A stretch of 42,681 nucleotides of DNA from Martinezella miluonensis (GTDB lineage: Bacteria; Pseudomonadota; Alphaproteobacteria; Rhizobiales; Rhizobiaceae): positions 1 to 42,681 of the forward strand of contig NZ_FMAH01000054.1 of NCBI RefSeq assembly GCF_900094545.1. Reading direction: 5' to 3'. How positions within the stretch are numbered: position 1 is the stretch's first letter; every line of letters begins with the position of its first letter. This document shows, piece after piece, positions 25,590 to 34,123 of this stretch. The translations under genes were made by a program, and so were the position numbers. The notes under the pieces were generated by a model that had not been told where the DNA came from, did no database searches, and saw only the letters and a program-made list of their open reading frames with translations.

Positions 25590-25608
25590 TCTGAGGGAAC
25601 GCACCCGT

Positions 25609-28353
25609 ATGTCAGTCAAGAATCTAGCTGTGCTATCGTGCCCGAAATCGGTAGCCATCATCGGGGCATCAATCCGCGAGGATGCGATCGGTTCGAAAAT
25701 TCTCAGGAATGTTATTGATGGTGGTTTTTGTGGGGAGATATGGCCCGTCAATCCCAAATACGCGCATGTCCTCGGGCGGACGTGCTTTCGGGATGTCAAC
25801 GCTTTGCCCAGTCCCCCGGATGTCGCGATAATTGCAACGCCGGCACCGACCGTCGTCTCCATTATCCGAGAACTCGGCTGTAAGGGAACGAAAGTTGCCA
25901 TCATCGTCACGGGAAATTTTGACGATGAACTGAAAAAGGCGGTACTTGCCGCCGCTAGGCCATACGGCTTGCGCATTGTTGGACCCAATGTCGTGGGTCT
26001 CATTCTTCCCGATGCGAACCTCAACTTGAGTTTTGTCCTGACTGGTGCAGAACGCGGGAAGATCGGCTTAATTTCGCAATCTGGAGCGGTCGTCAGTTCA
26101 CTCCTGGATTGGGCATGCGATCATTCCGTGGGCTTCTCAAAGATTATTTCCCTCGGCGATATGATTGATGTCGATGCGGGCGACGCTATAGATTTTCTGG
26201 CTGCCGACCAGCAGACAGCGGCAATCGTCATGTATCTGGAATCCATTTCTGATCCGAGAAAGTTCGTCTCCGCTGCTCGGGCGGCGTGCCGGACAAAGCC
26301 TCTGATCGCCATCGCGCCGGGCAGGCATGGCGAAGCGGCGAAGGCGGCAGCGACCCATACGGGCGCATTGACCGGTAACTCCCGCATCGTCGACGCGGTA
26401 CTTAAGCGCGCTGGTATCATTCGGGTGAAAAGCCTGACGGAACTGCTCGCTGCTGCAGAAATTACGCAAAAGGCCCATCCGCCGCAATCATTGCGCGTGG
26501 CACTGGTCACCAATGGCGGGGGTGCGGGGGTCTTGGCGGTCGATAGCCTCCTTGATCGAGGCGAGCGCCTGGCAGCGTTGACTGCGCAAACGACAAGCGA
26601 GCTCGACAAGATCCTTCCATCGGGGTGGTCGAAAAGCAATCCGGTCGATGTCCTGGGAGATGCGCCGCCAGCAAGGATCGCCGAGGCCGTCAAGATTGTT
26701 GCACGCGATCCAAACGTTGATGCGATCCTTGCTCTGCATTGCCCGGTTCAGGCCGCGGAGCCGGCCGCCACAGCGGCGGCAATCGTTACCGCCGTGCAGG
26801 AAAAAGACTGGCCCGGCAAACCCTTGCTAGCATGTCTGCTTGGGGGCAAGGCCAGCCGTGAGGGCCGGTTTATCCTGCGTGCTGCGGGCGTTCCCGACTA
26901 TGGAATGCCTGACGATGCGATTGCCGCCCTGCATGTTCTTGGCGAGTGGGGACGGCGCCAAAAGGCGCTGACTGATATCGCCGTCAGCGCCGAACTTGCA
27001 GTCAACAGGAAGCAAGCGCAACGTCTGATGGAGGGCGTCGCGAGCCAGTCGCGAACGATGCTGACGGAGCCGGAGGCGAAGACAGTCTTGAGCCTCTATC
27101 AAATTCCCAGTGCGGAATGTTCAATTGCGAAAAATGTGGCGGCCGTCGCACAACTTGCCACTGCAATGCTTCGTAACCATCGGTCCATCGTCGTAAAAAT
27201 CCTATCGCGCTCCATTACGCATAAATCCGAGATTGGCGGTGTCGCACTCGACATTCGCAGCCGAGCCGCAGCATGCCGTGCTGCGCGTGATATGCAAAAC
27301 AGGGCATCTGACGCGGGGCTGAGCGGGCAAATCGACGGGTTCGTCATCGAACCCATGATAAAGGTGGAGGGAGGTATCGAACTGTTTGCCGGCCTTTCCG
27401 TAGACCCGGTCTTTGGCCCGGTAATCGCTTTTGGAGCCGGGGGAATAGCCGTGGAGCAAATCGACGACGTCGCTATCTCCCTGCCGCCCCTTGACGATGA
27501 CTTAGCGGCCGACCTCATCGACGAAACGAGAATATCGAAGTTGTTGCGCGGGTTCCGTCATGTACCCCCCGCAAATCTCGATGCCGTCAAGAGGACGCTT
27601 CTTGCCTTGTCGCAAATGGCCATTGATTTCCCCTTCATCCGTGCGATCGATATTAATCCTTTGGCCGTTGCTGGTCGGGCCGTCGTTGCGATGGATGCGC
27701 GAATCGAGATTGACCCTTCCCGCCTACACGAACCAGCACCAAGTCGCCGCCTTGTCATAAAACCCTATCCCACCGAATGGACAGCAAAGATCCGCTTGGC
27801 AGGCCGGACTTTCGTATTGCGGCCCATACGCCCCGGCGATGCCCGGGCATACAGCTCGATGCTTGAGCGCATATCGCCATCCGACATGCGTGCGCGTTTC
27901 TTTGGGCAAACGAAGCTCTCCAATGCGACTGTCGCTCGAATGACGCATATCGACTACGAGCGGGAAATGGCTTTTGTGGCAACTGATATCGACGAGCAGA
28001 TTGTCGGTGTTGCCCGGCTTGTGATCGATAATGCTCAGGAAGCGGCCGATTTTGGCCTGCTTGTGCGAAGCGACTGCCAACGAAAGGGCCTCGGAGGTGC
28101 GCTTTTGAAACGGCTCCTTGATTTTGCCGGTGTGCAAGGACTGAAAGGCCTGTGCGGTTCCGTGATGCCTGATAATTTCAAGATGCTGAGTTTTTGCCGA
28201 AAGGCGGGCTTCACGATGACAGCGCCATCCAGCGACACAGCTCTTTGGCAGGTTGAGCTGTCGCTGTCCAACCGTAGTGACCCGGGACCCAGCTCGCATG
28301 CCCGATACGAGAAAATGTATCCAGCTGAATTGATTGAACGCAATGACGCCTGA
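25609..28353 (+). CDS. ADP-forming acetate-CoA ligase fused to GNAT acetyltransferase
   Basis: A 914-residue protein. Domain order is CoA-binding (residues 10-130), two succinyl-CoA-ligase-like domains (about 135-450), ATP-grasp (about 470-700, with KILSRSITHKSEIGGVALDI and EPMIKVEGGIELFAG) and a C-terminal GNAT domain (about 725-895; acetyl-CoA loop RSDCQRKGLGGALL). It is related to Pat/YfiQ protein lysine acetyltransferases and to ADP-forming acyl-CoA synthetases. H250 in ATHTGALTG aligns with the phosphohistidine of active ligases, so ligase activity is possible here. A direct role in acetylating acetyl-CoA synthetase or stress proteins is inference. It follows the Usp gene by 19 bases. 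Confidence 0.88.
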   Translation: MSVKNLAVLSCPKSVAIIGASIREDAIGSKILRNVIDGGFCGEIWPVNPKYAHVLGRTCFRDVNALPSPPDVAIIATPAPTVVSIIRELGCKGTKVAIIVTGNFDDELKKAVLAAARPYGLRIVGPNVVGLILPDANLNLSFVLTGAERGKIGLISQSGAVVSSLLDWACDHSVGFSKIISLGDMIDVDAGDAIDFLAADQQTAAIVMYLESISDPRKFVSAARAACRTKPLIAIAPGRHGEAAKAAATHTGALTGNSRIVDAVLKRAGIIRVKSLTELLAAAEITQKAHPPQSLRVALVTNGGGAGVLAVDSLLDRGERLAALTAQTTSELDKILPSGWSKSNPVDVLGDAPPARIAEAVKIVARDPNVDAILALHCPVQAAEPAATAAAIVTAVQEKDWPGKPLLACLLGGKASREGRFILRAAGVPDYGMPDDAIAALHVLGEWGRRQKALTDIAVSAELAVNRKQAQRLMEGVASQSRTMLTEPEAKTVLSLYQIPSAECSIAKNVAAVAQLATAMLRNHRSIVVKILSRSITHKSEIGGVALDIRSRAAACRAARDMQNRASDAGLSGQIDGFVIEPMIKVEGGIELFAGLSVDPVFGPVIAFGAGGIAVEQIDDVAISLPPLDDDLAADLIDETRISKLLRGFRHVPPANLDAVKRTLLALSQMAIDFPFIRAIDINPLAVAGRAVVAMDARIEIDPSRLHEPAPSRRLVIKPYPTEWTAKIRLAGRTFVLRPIRPGDARAYSSMLERISPSDMRARFFGQTKLSNATVARMTHIDYEREMAFVATDIDEQIVGVARLVIDNAQEAADFGLLVRSDCQRKGLGGALLKRLLDFAGVQGLKGLCGSVMPDNFKMLSFCRKAGFTMTAPSSDTALWQVELSLSNRSDPGPSSHARYEKMYPAELIERNDA

Positions 28354-28372
28354 CACCGAAGAGCGATCATAC

Positions 28373-28392
28373 CCTTGAGGTTTTGCCTCAGG
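28373..28392 (+). terminator. Possible hairpin after the ligase/GNAT gene
   Basis: CCTTGAGG and GCCTCAGG pair across a short loop with one bulged base. The following sequence is only moderately T-rich, so it is a weak terminator or an attenuating hairpin ahead of the BON gene. Confidence 0.35.
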
Positions 28393-28419
28393 CTATTTCT
28401 CCTCAAGAGGAGAAGAGCG

Positions 28420-28545
28420 ATGAATGATCTAACCCCACACCAGGACGTCATAGACGAGTTGCAGTTTGAACCCAGCATAGGTGCCGCCAATATTGGCGCT
28501 TCCGCAAAAAATGGTGTTGTCACGTTGTCAGGCCATGTCTGTTGA
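28420..28545 (+). pseudogene. BON-domain protein truncated by an insertion
   Basis: ATG 28420 has a strong ribosome site (AGGAGAAGAG). The 41 residues read MNDLTPHQDVIDELQFEPSI, then GAANIGASAKNGVVTLSGHV and C. This is the first half of a BON (OsmY-like) domain, which should continue for about 30 more residues after SGHV. The frame ends in the first bases of the inverted-repeat element at 28539. BON proteins bind phospholipid membranes and are stress-induced. The truncation probably abolishes function. The rest of the gene is not found on the far side of the element. Confidence 0.75.
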
Positions 28546-28689
28546 ATTCCGTCCTGATTTGACCCTTCTTTCCGCCTGGTGGTGACCCCGCCGGGTGGAG
28601 ACAGACCCATGAAATGCTTCGTTATTTTGAACCAACCGTAGGTCATCGCGAAACGGTAATTGGAGTGGATTTATTATGGAATTCAACAG
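28539..28689. mobile_element. MITE-like 151-bp element with perfect 12-bp terminal inverted repeats
   Basis: CTGTTGAATTCC at 28539-28550 is the exact reverse complement of GGAATTCAACAG at 28678-28689. The enclosed 127 bases code for nothing recognisable and contain two TGACCC motifs. It interrupts the BON gene. No obvious target duplication was found and the inner sequences of the two ends diverge, so it could be a heavily deleted IS rather than a true MITE. Confidence 0.45.
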
Positions 28690-28829
28690 TTTAAGTGCCG
28701 AAAGACACATCGGTCTGCGCGAATGGGCTCATCGGTCGTGATCAGTGCTCGCTGGTACTAGCAGCCGCACGTGTCCATCCGGCAGAGCCAGTGGGCCTCT
28801 GCGAACGAGCATGAAGTGGCGCGAACGTT

Positions 28830-30791
28830 TCAGTGTGCGACGCCTGGTGTCTCGTGCGCCCTCACGATGGCGTCCGCTTCCTTGCCGTATAGCTCCTCGA
28901 AATGATCGAAGGTCTTGGAAAAATAACCAATGCCCTGCGTCGCCGAGCGCAGCGCCCGCGCCAGATCGTCAAGTGCGCTGCCCGGAACGAGCGCCCGGAA
29001 GATGTCCCATCCCTTGGCGGTTTCATCCCGGTCGAAGCCGAGAACCTGGCCGTTGAGAGCGGAGACGATCTGGACGAGGCTGCCCGAATAGACCGACGGA
29101 ATGTGAATCTCGCTGCGGAAGACCGGCTGCATCAAGACGGTCGATCCTTCGGAAAGCGCCTGACGCACCCCCATTTTCGACGCAGTCCGGAAGGCGTGTT
29201 CCGAACTGTCGACGGTATGGTGCTGACCATCTGACAGCGTTACGCCGACATCGATGACCTCGAAGCCTAGCGGTCCTTTCTCCATCGCTTCGCGCGCGCC
29301 CGCTTCGACGGCGGGGATGTAATTGCGCGGAACGGCGCCGCCCTTGATGGTTTCGCCAAAGGTGAAGCCCTGGCCGCGCTCGTTGGGATGAATGCTCAGC
29401 TTCACATCCGCGAATTGCCCGGCACCGCCGGTCTGTTTGCGATGGCGGTAATGAACCTCCGATGGTTTCGTGATCGTCTCGCGGTAGATCGGGCTGGGCG
29501 TTCGGTCGGTCACGGAGATGTGAAAGACATCAGACAGCGTTCGGCAGAGATCACGCAGATGCACCGGCCCTTGGGCGCGGACGAGTTGAGCGCCCGTGCC
29601 TTCCTCCTGCAAGACTTTCAGGCCGCGATCCGTCTCGGAAAGTTTTGCCAGCGTTTCGGATAGCTTGTTTTCATCGCGCTCGCTGCCCGGAATTAGGATC
29701 CTTTCAAGCATCGGCGTGGGTGGTTCCGTCCACTCAGGCGGGGCGACCACCGCGCCTGATGTCAACAGCGAAGGGACGGGCAGGTGGTCGGACTTGACCG
29801 TCGCGAAGACATCCCCCGGCGCAGGCAGAACCGCCGAATTGGACCGCCCGTTTGCGAGATTTTGTACGGCGCCGAGGCTGGAGCCGCCCAGTGATGCGCC
29901 TTGCCGCAGTCCCTCACCAAGTGCGCGCACGAGCACCGTCTTGCCGACATTCTGGCGATGATAGGCATGGAAGCTCACGGCCACCAGCTTGCCTTCATCG
30001 ATAGTTCCCGCATGAGCGAGACGCTGCCGAAGAACCCCTACCGGCGGCGCCTCGTGGCGCAGCGCCTTCATCAGCCTCGTCATGCCGTTGCCGTGACTTG
30101 CAGCACCGATCAGGACCGGGATAATCCTGTTTTCCCTGAGAACCCGTGATGAAATGGCATAGAGCGCGTCGCTGGGTGGCTCGCGGTCCTCGATCAGTTC
30201 CTCGAGAAGCCAGTCATCGAATTCGGACAGGTGTTCCAGAAGCTCAGTGCGCGCTTCGTGCTCGCGTTCGGCGGCGCTTTCGGGGATTGCGATCAGCGCC
30301 GAAGTCTGGCCTTCCCGGTAGCGCCACGCCCGTTCCGAAATCAGATCGCAACTGCCTATGATCCTGTCGCCCTCGCGGATCGGGATCTGGCGAAGCAGAA
30401 GGGTGTGGTTGGCGTAGTCTTGAAGCGCGGCGATCACGTCCCTCAGCCGCCCTCTCGGTTCGTCCATCCGGTTGACGAAGAGGATGCAAGGCGTCCCCGA
30501 AGCTTCGACTATCCGCAGATAGGGCGCGGCGAGCACAGCCTCCTCGGGTGCCGATGAAACGCACAGGATGCAGGCGTCGCTGGCAAGAAGCGCGTGCTGT
30601 GCATGCGCTAACGCTTCGTTGGGTCCTGGCGCATCCAGCGCACACCACGCCTCGTTTCTGAAGGTGAATTCTGTGAGGTTCAATCCATAAGGGGAGCTGG
30701 ATTTTCTCGGCGCCCCCTCCAGCGAGCCGAGCTTTTCCACGACTGTCGATTTTCCGGTCTGCGAGGGTCCAAGCACGGTAAAGCAGCGCAT
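28830..30791 (-). CDS. Divergent elongation factor G paralogue
   Basis: A 653-residue translational-GTPase-like protein with the EF-G order G, II, III, IV, V. The P-loop is GPSQTGKST (residues 8-16) and the G4 motif is NRMDE in place of NKxD. The G3 motif reads DAPGPNE, so the catalytic histidine of DTPGH is replaced by proline. The switch I RGITI-type sequence is not seen. Domain IV (YRHRKQTGGAGQFADVKLSI) and domain V (GFDRDETAKGWDIFRALVPG) are good. It is shorter than true EF-G (about 700). It may bind ribosomes but hydrolyse GTP poorly. Start 30791 is chosen for its GGAGGAAGG site over 30818. The neighbours suggest a stress role. Confidence 0.85.
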   Translation of the reverse strand: MRCFTVLGPSQTGKSTVVEKLGSLEGAPRKSSSPYGLNLTEFTFRNEAWCALDAPGPNEALAHAQHALLASDACILCVSSAPEEAVLAAPYLRIVEASGTPCILFVNRMDEPRGRLRDVIAALQDYANHTLLLRQIPIREGDRIIGSCDLISERAWRYREGQTSALIAIPESAAEREHEARTELLEHLSEFDDWLLEELIEDREPPSDALYAISSRVLRENRIIPVLIGAASHGNGMTRLMKALRHEAPPVGVLRQRLAHAGTIDEGKLVAVSFHAYHRQNVGKTVLVRALGEGLRQGASLGGSSLGAVQNLANGRSNSAVLPAPGDVFATVKSDHLPVPSLLTSGAVVAPPEWTEPPTPMLERILIPGSERDENKLSETLAKLSETDRGLKVLQEEGTGAQLVRAQGPVHLRDLCRTLSDVFHISVTDRTPSPIYRETITKPSEVHYRHRKQTGGAGQFADVKLSIHPNERGQGFTFGETIKGGAVPRNYIPAVEAGAREAMEKGPLGFEVIDVGVTLSDGQHHTVDSSEHAFRTASKMGVRQALSEGSTVLMQPVFRSEIHIPSVYSGSLVQIVSALNGQVLGFDRDETAKGWDIFRALVPGSALDDLARALRSATQGIGYFSKTFDHFEELYGKEADAIVRAHETPGVAH

Positions 30792-30950
30792 CGGCCTTCC
30801 TCCAACTGCCATAAGCACAATTTTCAGCCATCATAGGATGCCCTGAACCGCGGCAAGGCGCCAGAGGCGCTATTTTCTTATTGATCAAAGTTTGACCTAG
30901 GTTCGACCCTTGGTCTCTAGATTCAAAAGGTTAGAGCGACCTTTGTGTGT

Positions 30951-31175
30951 TCAAATGAGCGCACGGCGTTCTAGTGTAGTTGAAAAATTGCGCGGTTCCT
31001 TACCGAAGTGAGCATTGAAATCACTTATAAACTCCGTTGCATGAGCGTTGGCAGCCGCGATCGTATCGATGCTGCGCGAGCGCGACTCCTTGACCAGACG
31101 GTCCCGCAAGGTCTGGTCGGCGCGTTCCACGCGACGCTTGGCCTGCGGGGTGTTCGCGCAGACGATATCGATCGC
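30951..31175 (-). pseudogene. ISNCY-type transposase remnant
   Basis: The frame reads IDIVCANTPQAKRRVERADQ and continues TLRDRLVKESRSRSIDTIAA with FISDFNAHFGKEPRN. This is the segment around the last catalytic acidic residue of ISNCY-family transposases (CANSPQAKGRVERANQTLQD type). Both ends of the gene are missing and the family's conserved glycine and asparagine residues are altered, so this is an old fragment between the EF-G paralogue and the sugar operon. Confidence 0.7.
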
Positions 31176-31313
31176 CCGTGGAGTTGGACGTGTCGTGATG
31201 GGCGCGCGCCCCCCGCAAAGACACCCGGTCAGATAACGCTCTGTTGCACGCGGTTCCCCCATTTACGTGCCATACGACAGCCTCTGTGCCTCGATGCGCA
31301 TTCGCGCCGGTGG

Positions 31314-32321
31314 TCAGCGAGCAGATTCGCGTGTCAGAAAATAGAGGTTGCCGCCCAGCTCGGAAACGACGAGCCGCCGCTCGTCCCAGGCGAGAACGGA
31401 TACTGGCCGGGTCAGGCCGTCGAGAATGATCTCTCGGTCGTGCGTTATTTTATTGAGCTTCAGCAATCGCCCGCTACCCTTCAGGAAACCTTCTTTCTGA
31501 GTGTAGGTGCCGTGTTCGAGGACAAGCATATCTCCATCATTATCGAAGGCGATACTCACGGGCGCATTGAGTCCTTCGACATCAAGCCGCGGCTCTGATG
31601 CATCGCCGACTTCGGGAATCGACACGATCTTTCCAGCACCAGCAAGGAAAGGAAAGCCGCCAAACAGCGCAATATGGAGGCGCTGGTCGTGAAGGGCGAT
31701 GCCGGTCGGCACCGCGTCCACTTCGTAGCTGTTGCCTTCCGTGAACTCCGTCGGCGAAAGGCTGTGCAGCGCCGTGGCCGCCTCCGTCATGCGGCGGAAT
31801 GTCAAGAGTGTGCTTTTCCGGCCGTCCGCCTGCACGCGTTCGACACTGTTTCGAGCGGAATCGATCACGTAGTAGGTTCCGCCCGCCACGATGAAGTCGA
31901 ACGGATTCCAGAAATCGTTGCTGATGACACGGGCCTGACCAGCAGCGTCGAGCGCAACGAGGGCGTGGTCAAACGGACCCTCGTCGGAACTGACCGGCGT
32001 CGCACCCTGGGCGACGACAAGGACATCGCCGGCGTGGACGACATGATAAGGGCCGGTGGGGTCGCCCATCACGTCGAGGCCGTGGGGAAATACCGGACCG
32101 AATGCGACAAGCTTGCCGTCCGCGCCGCGCCGGTAGAGCCTGCCACTGGCGAGATCGCTGACGAGCAAGCCCCCGGCGTCGCGGGATAGGCCGGCAAAGG
32201 CCGCACCCGGGATGTTGATGGTCTCAAGCACGTAGCCGGGCGCAACTGTCGGCTCGGCGCTAGCACCTACTGCCAGAAACAGGAGACCAGTGACGATAAT
32301 CAAGGCGTAGAACGGACGCAT
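31314..32321 (-). CDS. Secreted beta-propeller protein (ScyD/NHL-like)
   Basis: A 335-residue protein with a signal peptide (ALIIVTGLLFLAVGASA, cut after ASA). The mature part is built of propeller blades: GGLLVSDLASGRLYR, NPFDFIVAGGTYYVIDSARN, VPTGIALHDQRLHIALFGG, APVSIAFDNDGDMLVLEHGT and RPVSVLAWDERRLVVSELGG. It resembles ScyD/ScyE-type and NHL/SMP-30-like proteins, some of which act on sugar lactones, but no metal-binding set could be confirmed. Its start overlaps the SUMF1-like gene by 22 bases, making it the last gene of the sugar-importer operon, so a periplasmic role on the imported compound is plausible. Confidence 0.7.
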   Translation of the reverse strand: MRPFYALIIVTGLLFLAVGASAEPTVAPGYVLETINIPGAAFAGLSRDAGGLLVSDLASGRLYRRGADGKLVAFGPVFPHGLDVMGDPTGPYHVVHAGDVLVVAQGATPVSSDEGPFDHALVALDAAGQARVISNDFWNPFDFIVAGGTYYVIDSARNSVERVQADGRKSTLLTFRRMTEAATALHSLSPTEFTEGNSYEVDAVPTGIALHDQRLHIALFGGFPFLAGAGKIVSIPEVGDASEPRLDVEGLNAPVSIAFDNDGDMLVLEHGTYTQKEGFLKGSGRLLKLNKITHDREIILDGLTRPVSVLAWDERRLVVSELGGNLYFLTRESAR

Positions 32322-33088
32322 CGGAAGCCACCATTGGCTGAGAACCGGAATTCCGGATCATAGGCGAGGCGATAGGTCGTCGTAAGGTGGTTTGGATCGC
32401 TATTCCAGGAACCACCGCGAAGCACGCGATACGGCCCGGCGCTCCTTGGCGCCGTCCCACCTTCATACGGCGCGTAGAGATCGCGGGTCCACTCCCAGAC
32501 ATTGCCGACAAGATTGAGGACGCCCTCTTTGCTCGCTCCAGCGGCGAAGGACTCCGCCGGTGCGGTCATCGGATACCCGTCTCGCGCGTCGCCAGAGCAA
32601 CAGACATCCGCTCCAGAATTTGCCCGCGTATCGTCTGGCGGGGTGTCGCCCCATGGAAACGCGTCGCCCTTGGTTCCTCGCGCCGCCCTCTCGTATTGCG
32701 GCTCCGACGGCAGCTCCAACCCGTAGTGACGGCAAAAAGCATCGGCGTCTCCCCAACTTACCCCGACGACCGGCCTATCGTCCAATCCCAAGATCGGGTG
32801 ATTTGCGTAGAAGGCCGGGCGGTGACCGGTGGCATTGACGAAGCGTCCATATTGCCGGTTCGTAATTTCCGTGCGATTGATCGCGAACGCCCGACCCTCC
32901 AGCACGCGGCGCGGACGTTCGTTTTCGGGGCCGTCGTCACGCCCAAAGACGAACGCGCCGGCAGGAATTTCGATCAGCGGATTTCCGGCGACAGGGCCGG
33001 CATCAGCGGCGGCCGCCGGGAATGCAAGGGCGATCACCATCGCCGCCGTCCAAACGCTAGAAGTCAACACGATCTTGAGTCTCGCCAT
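32300..33088 (-). CDS. Exported SUMF1/FGE-fold protein without formylglycine cysteines
   Basis: A 262-residue protein with a signal peptide (SVWTAAMVIALAFPAAAA). The fold markers of the formylglycine-generating-enzyme family are all present: EIPAGAFVFGRDDG, RTEITNRQYGRFV, LPSEPQYERAARG, LNLVGNVWEWTRDLY, RVLRGGSWNSD and GGFRCVRS. The two catalytic cysteines that follow GGS in true FGE are replaced (GGSWNSDPNHLTTTYR), so it should not make formylglycine. It may be a binding or scaffold protein or an oxidase of another kind. The ATG at 33088 overlaps the ABC ATPase end by 32 bases; the frame could reach 33124. Confidence 0.8.
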   Translation of the reverse strand: MARLKIVLTSSVWTAAMVIALAFPAAAADAGPVAGNPLIEIPAGAFVFGRDDGPENERPRRVLEGRAFAINRTEITNRQYGRFVNATGHRPAFYANHPILGLDDRPVVGVSWGDADAFCRHYGLELPSEPQYERAARGTKGDAFPWGDTPPDDTRANSGADVCCSGDARDGYPMTAPAESFAAGASKEGVLNLVGNVWEWTRDLYAPYEGGTAPRSAGPYRVLRGGSWNSDPNHLTTTYRLAYDPEFRFSANGGFRCVRSTP

Positions 33089-34118
33089 TGAAGAGAAACA
33101 CGCGATCCGTCGCGACCTTGACACCGATCTGCTGGTCGATCTGACCGGTGAAATTCTTATCAGCGCGTAAGGTTATGAGCTGACCGCCCAACCGGAGGCT
33201 GACAAGCGTGTTCTCGCCGGTGAGTTCCACCGAATAGATCGGCGCAACCAGATTGACGTCCGGATCACCGGCTTCGGCCGGATGGACGTCCTCCGGGCGG
33301 ACACCGAGGACGGCTCGGGAGTAGTTTGCCCGACCGATCCCCCCGACTCTGAGGTCGGCACTAACGAACACGCCGTTCTTCACTTCTCCAGGGATCAGGT
33401 TCATCGGCGGCGAGCCTATAAATCCGGCAACGAAGAGAGTGCGCGGATCGTTGTAGATTTCCCGCGGCGTCCCAAGCTGCTCGATCACGCCCTTGTTCAT
33501 CACGGCCACGCGGTGGGCAAGTGTCATCGCCTCTATCTGATCGTGGGTGACGTAGATCGTCGTGACCTGCAGCTCATGTTGAAGGTGTTTCAGCTCGGCG
33601 CGCATCTGGGTGCGAAGCTTGGCGTCGAGATTGGACAGCGGCTCGTCCATCAGAAAGACGCGTGGCGTGCGAACAATCGCGCGGGCGAGTGCCACGCGCT
33701 GGCGCTGGCCGCCGGAGAGTTCCTTCGGCAGACGGGACAACATCGTGTCGAGTTCCACACGCCGCGCGACCTCGGCTATTTGTCGCTTGCGTTCGGCGGG
33801 CAGCACTTTGCGGATCTTCAGCGGGTAGCCGATATTGTCCTCGACAGTGAGATGCGGATATAGAGCATATGACTGGAAGACCATCGCGACGTCGCGATAC
33901 TTAGGCAGGACACCGTTGATGCGATCCGCATCGATGTAGATATCGCCCGACGTCGCTTCCTCCAGACCGGCAACCATGCGCATGGTCGTTGTCTTGCCGC
34001 AGCCGGAGGGGCCGAGCAGAACGAGAAACTCCTTGTCCATGATCTCGAGGTTGAAATTCGTCACAGCAACAAATTCGCCGAACTTCTTGCTGACGTTTCT
34101 GAATGTGACGGACGCCAT
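33057..34118 (-). CDS. Sugar ABC importer ATPase (UgpC/MalK type)
   Basis: A 353-residue ATPase. Walker A is GPSGCGKTT (residues 36-44), the signature is LSGGQRQRVALARA, Walker B is RVFLMDEPLSNLDA and the switch histidine is in YVTHDQIEAMTLA. The C-terminal 115 residues form the OB-fold regulatory domain of CUT1 importers (VLGVRPEDV). The ATG at 34118 is chosen because the family sequence MASVTFRNVSKKFGEF starts there; the frame is open upstream to 34823 but only as a shadow of the permease gene. It is fourth in the operon and overlaps the SUMF1-like gene. Confidence 0.93.
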   Translation of the reverse strand: MASVTFRNVSKKFGEFVAVTNFNLEIMDKEFLVLLGPSGCGKTTTMRMVAGLEEATSGDIYIDADRINGVLPKYRDVAMVFQSYALYPHLTVEDNIGYPLKIRKVLPAERKRQIAEVARRVELDTMLSRLPKELSGGQRQRVALARAIVRTPRVFLMDEPLSNLDAKLRTQMRAELKHLQHELQVTTIYVTHDQIEAMTLAHRVAVMNKGVIEQLGTPREIYNDPRTLFVAGFIGSPPMNLIPGEVKNGVFVSADLRVGGIGRANYSRAVLGVRPEDVHPAEAGDPDVNLVAPIYSVELTGENTLVSLRLGGQLITLRADKNFTGQIDQQIGVKVATDRVFLFNGETQDRVDF

Positions 34119-34123
34119 AGATC

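Noticed and set aside
30880..30905. TTGATCAA and ACCTAGGT palindromes upstream of the EF-G paralogue
   Set aside because: They resemble parts of FNR/FixK sites but neither gives the TTGAT-N4-ATCAA spacing.
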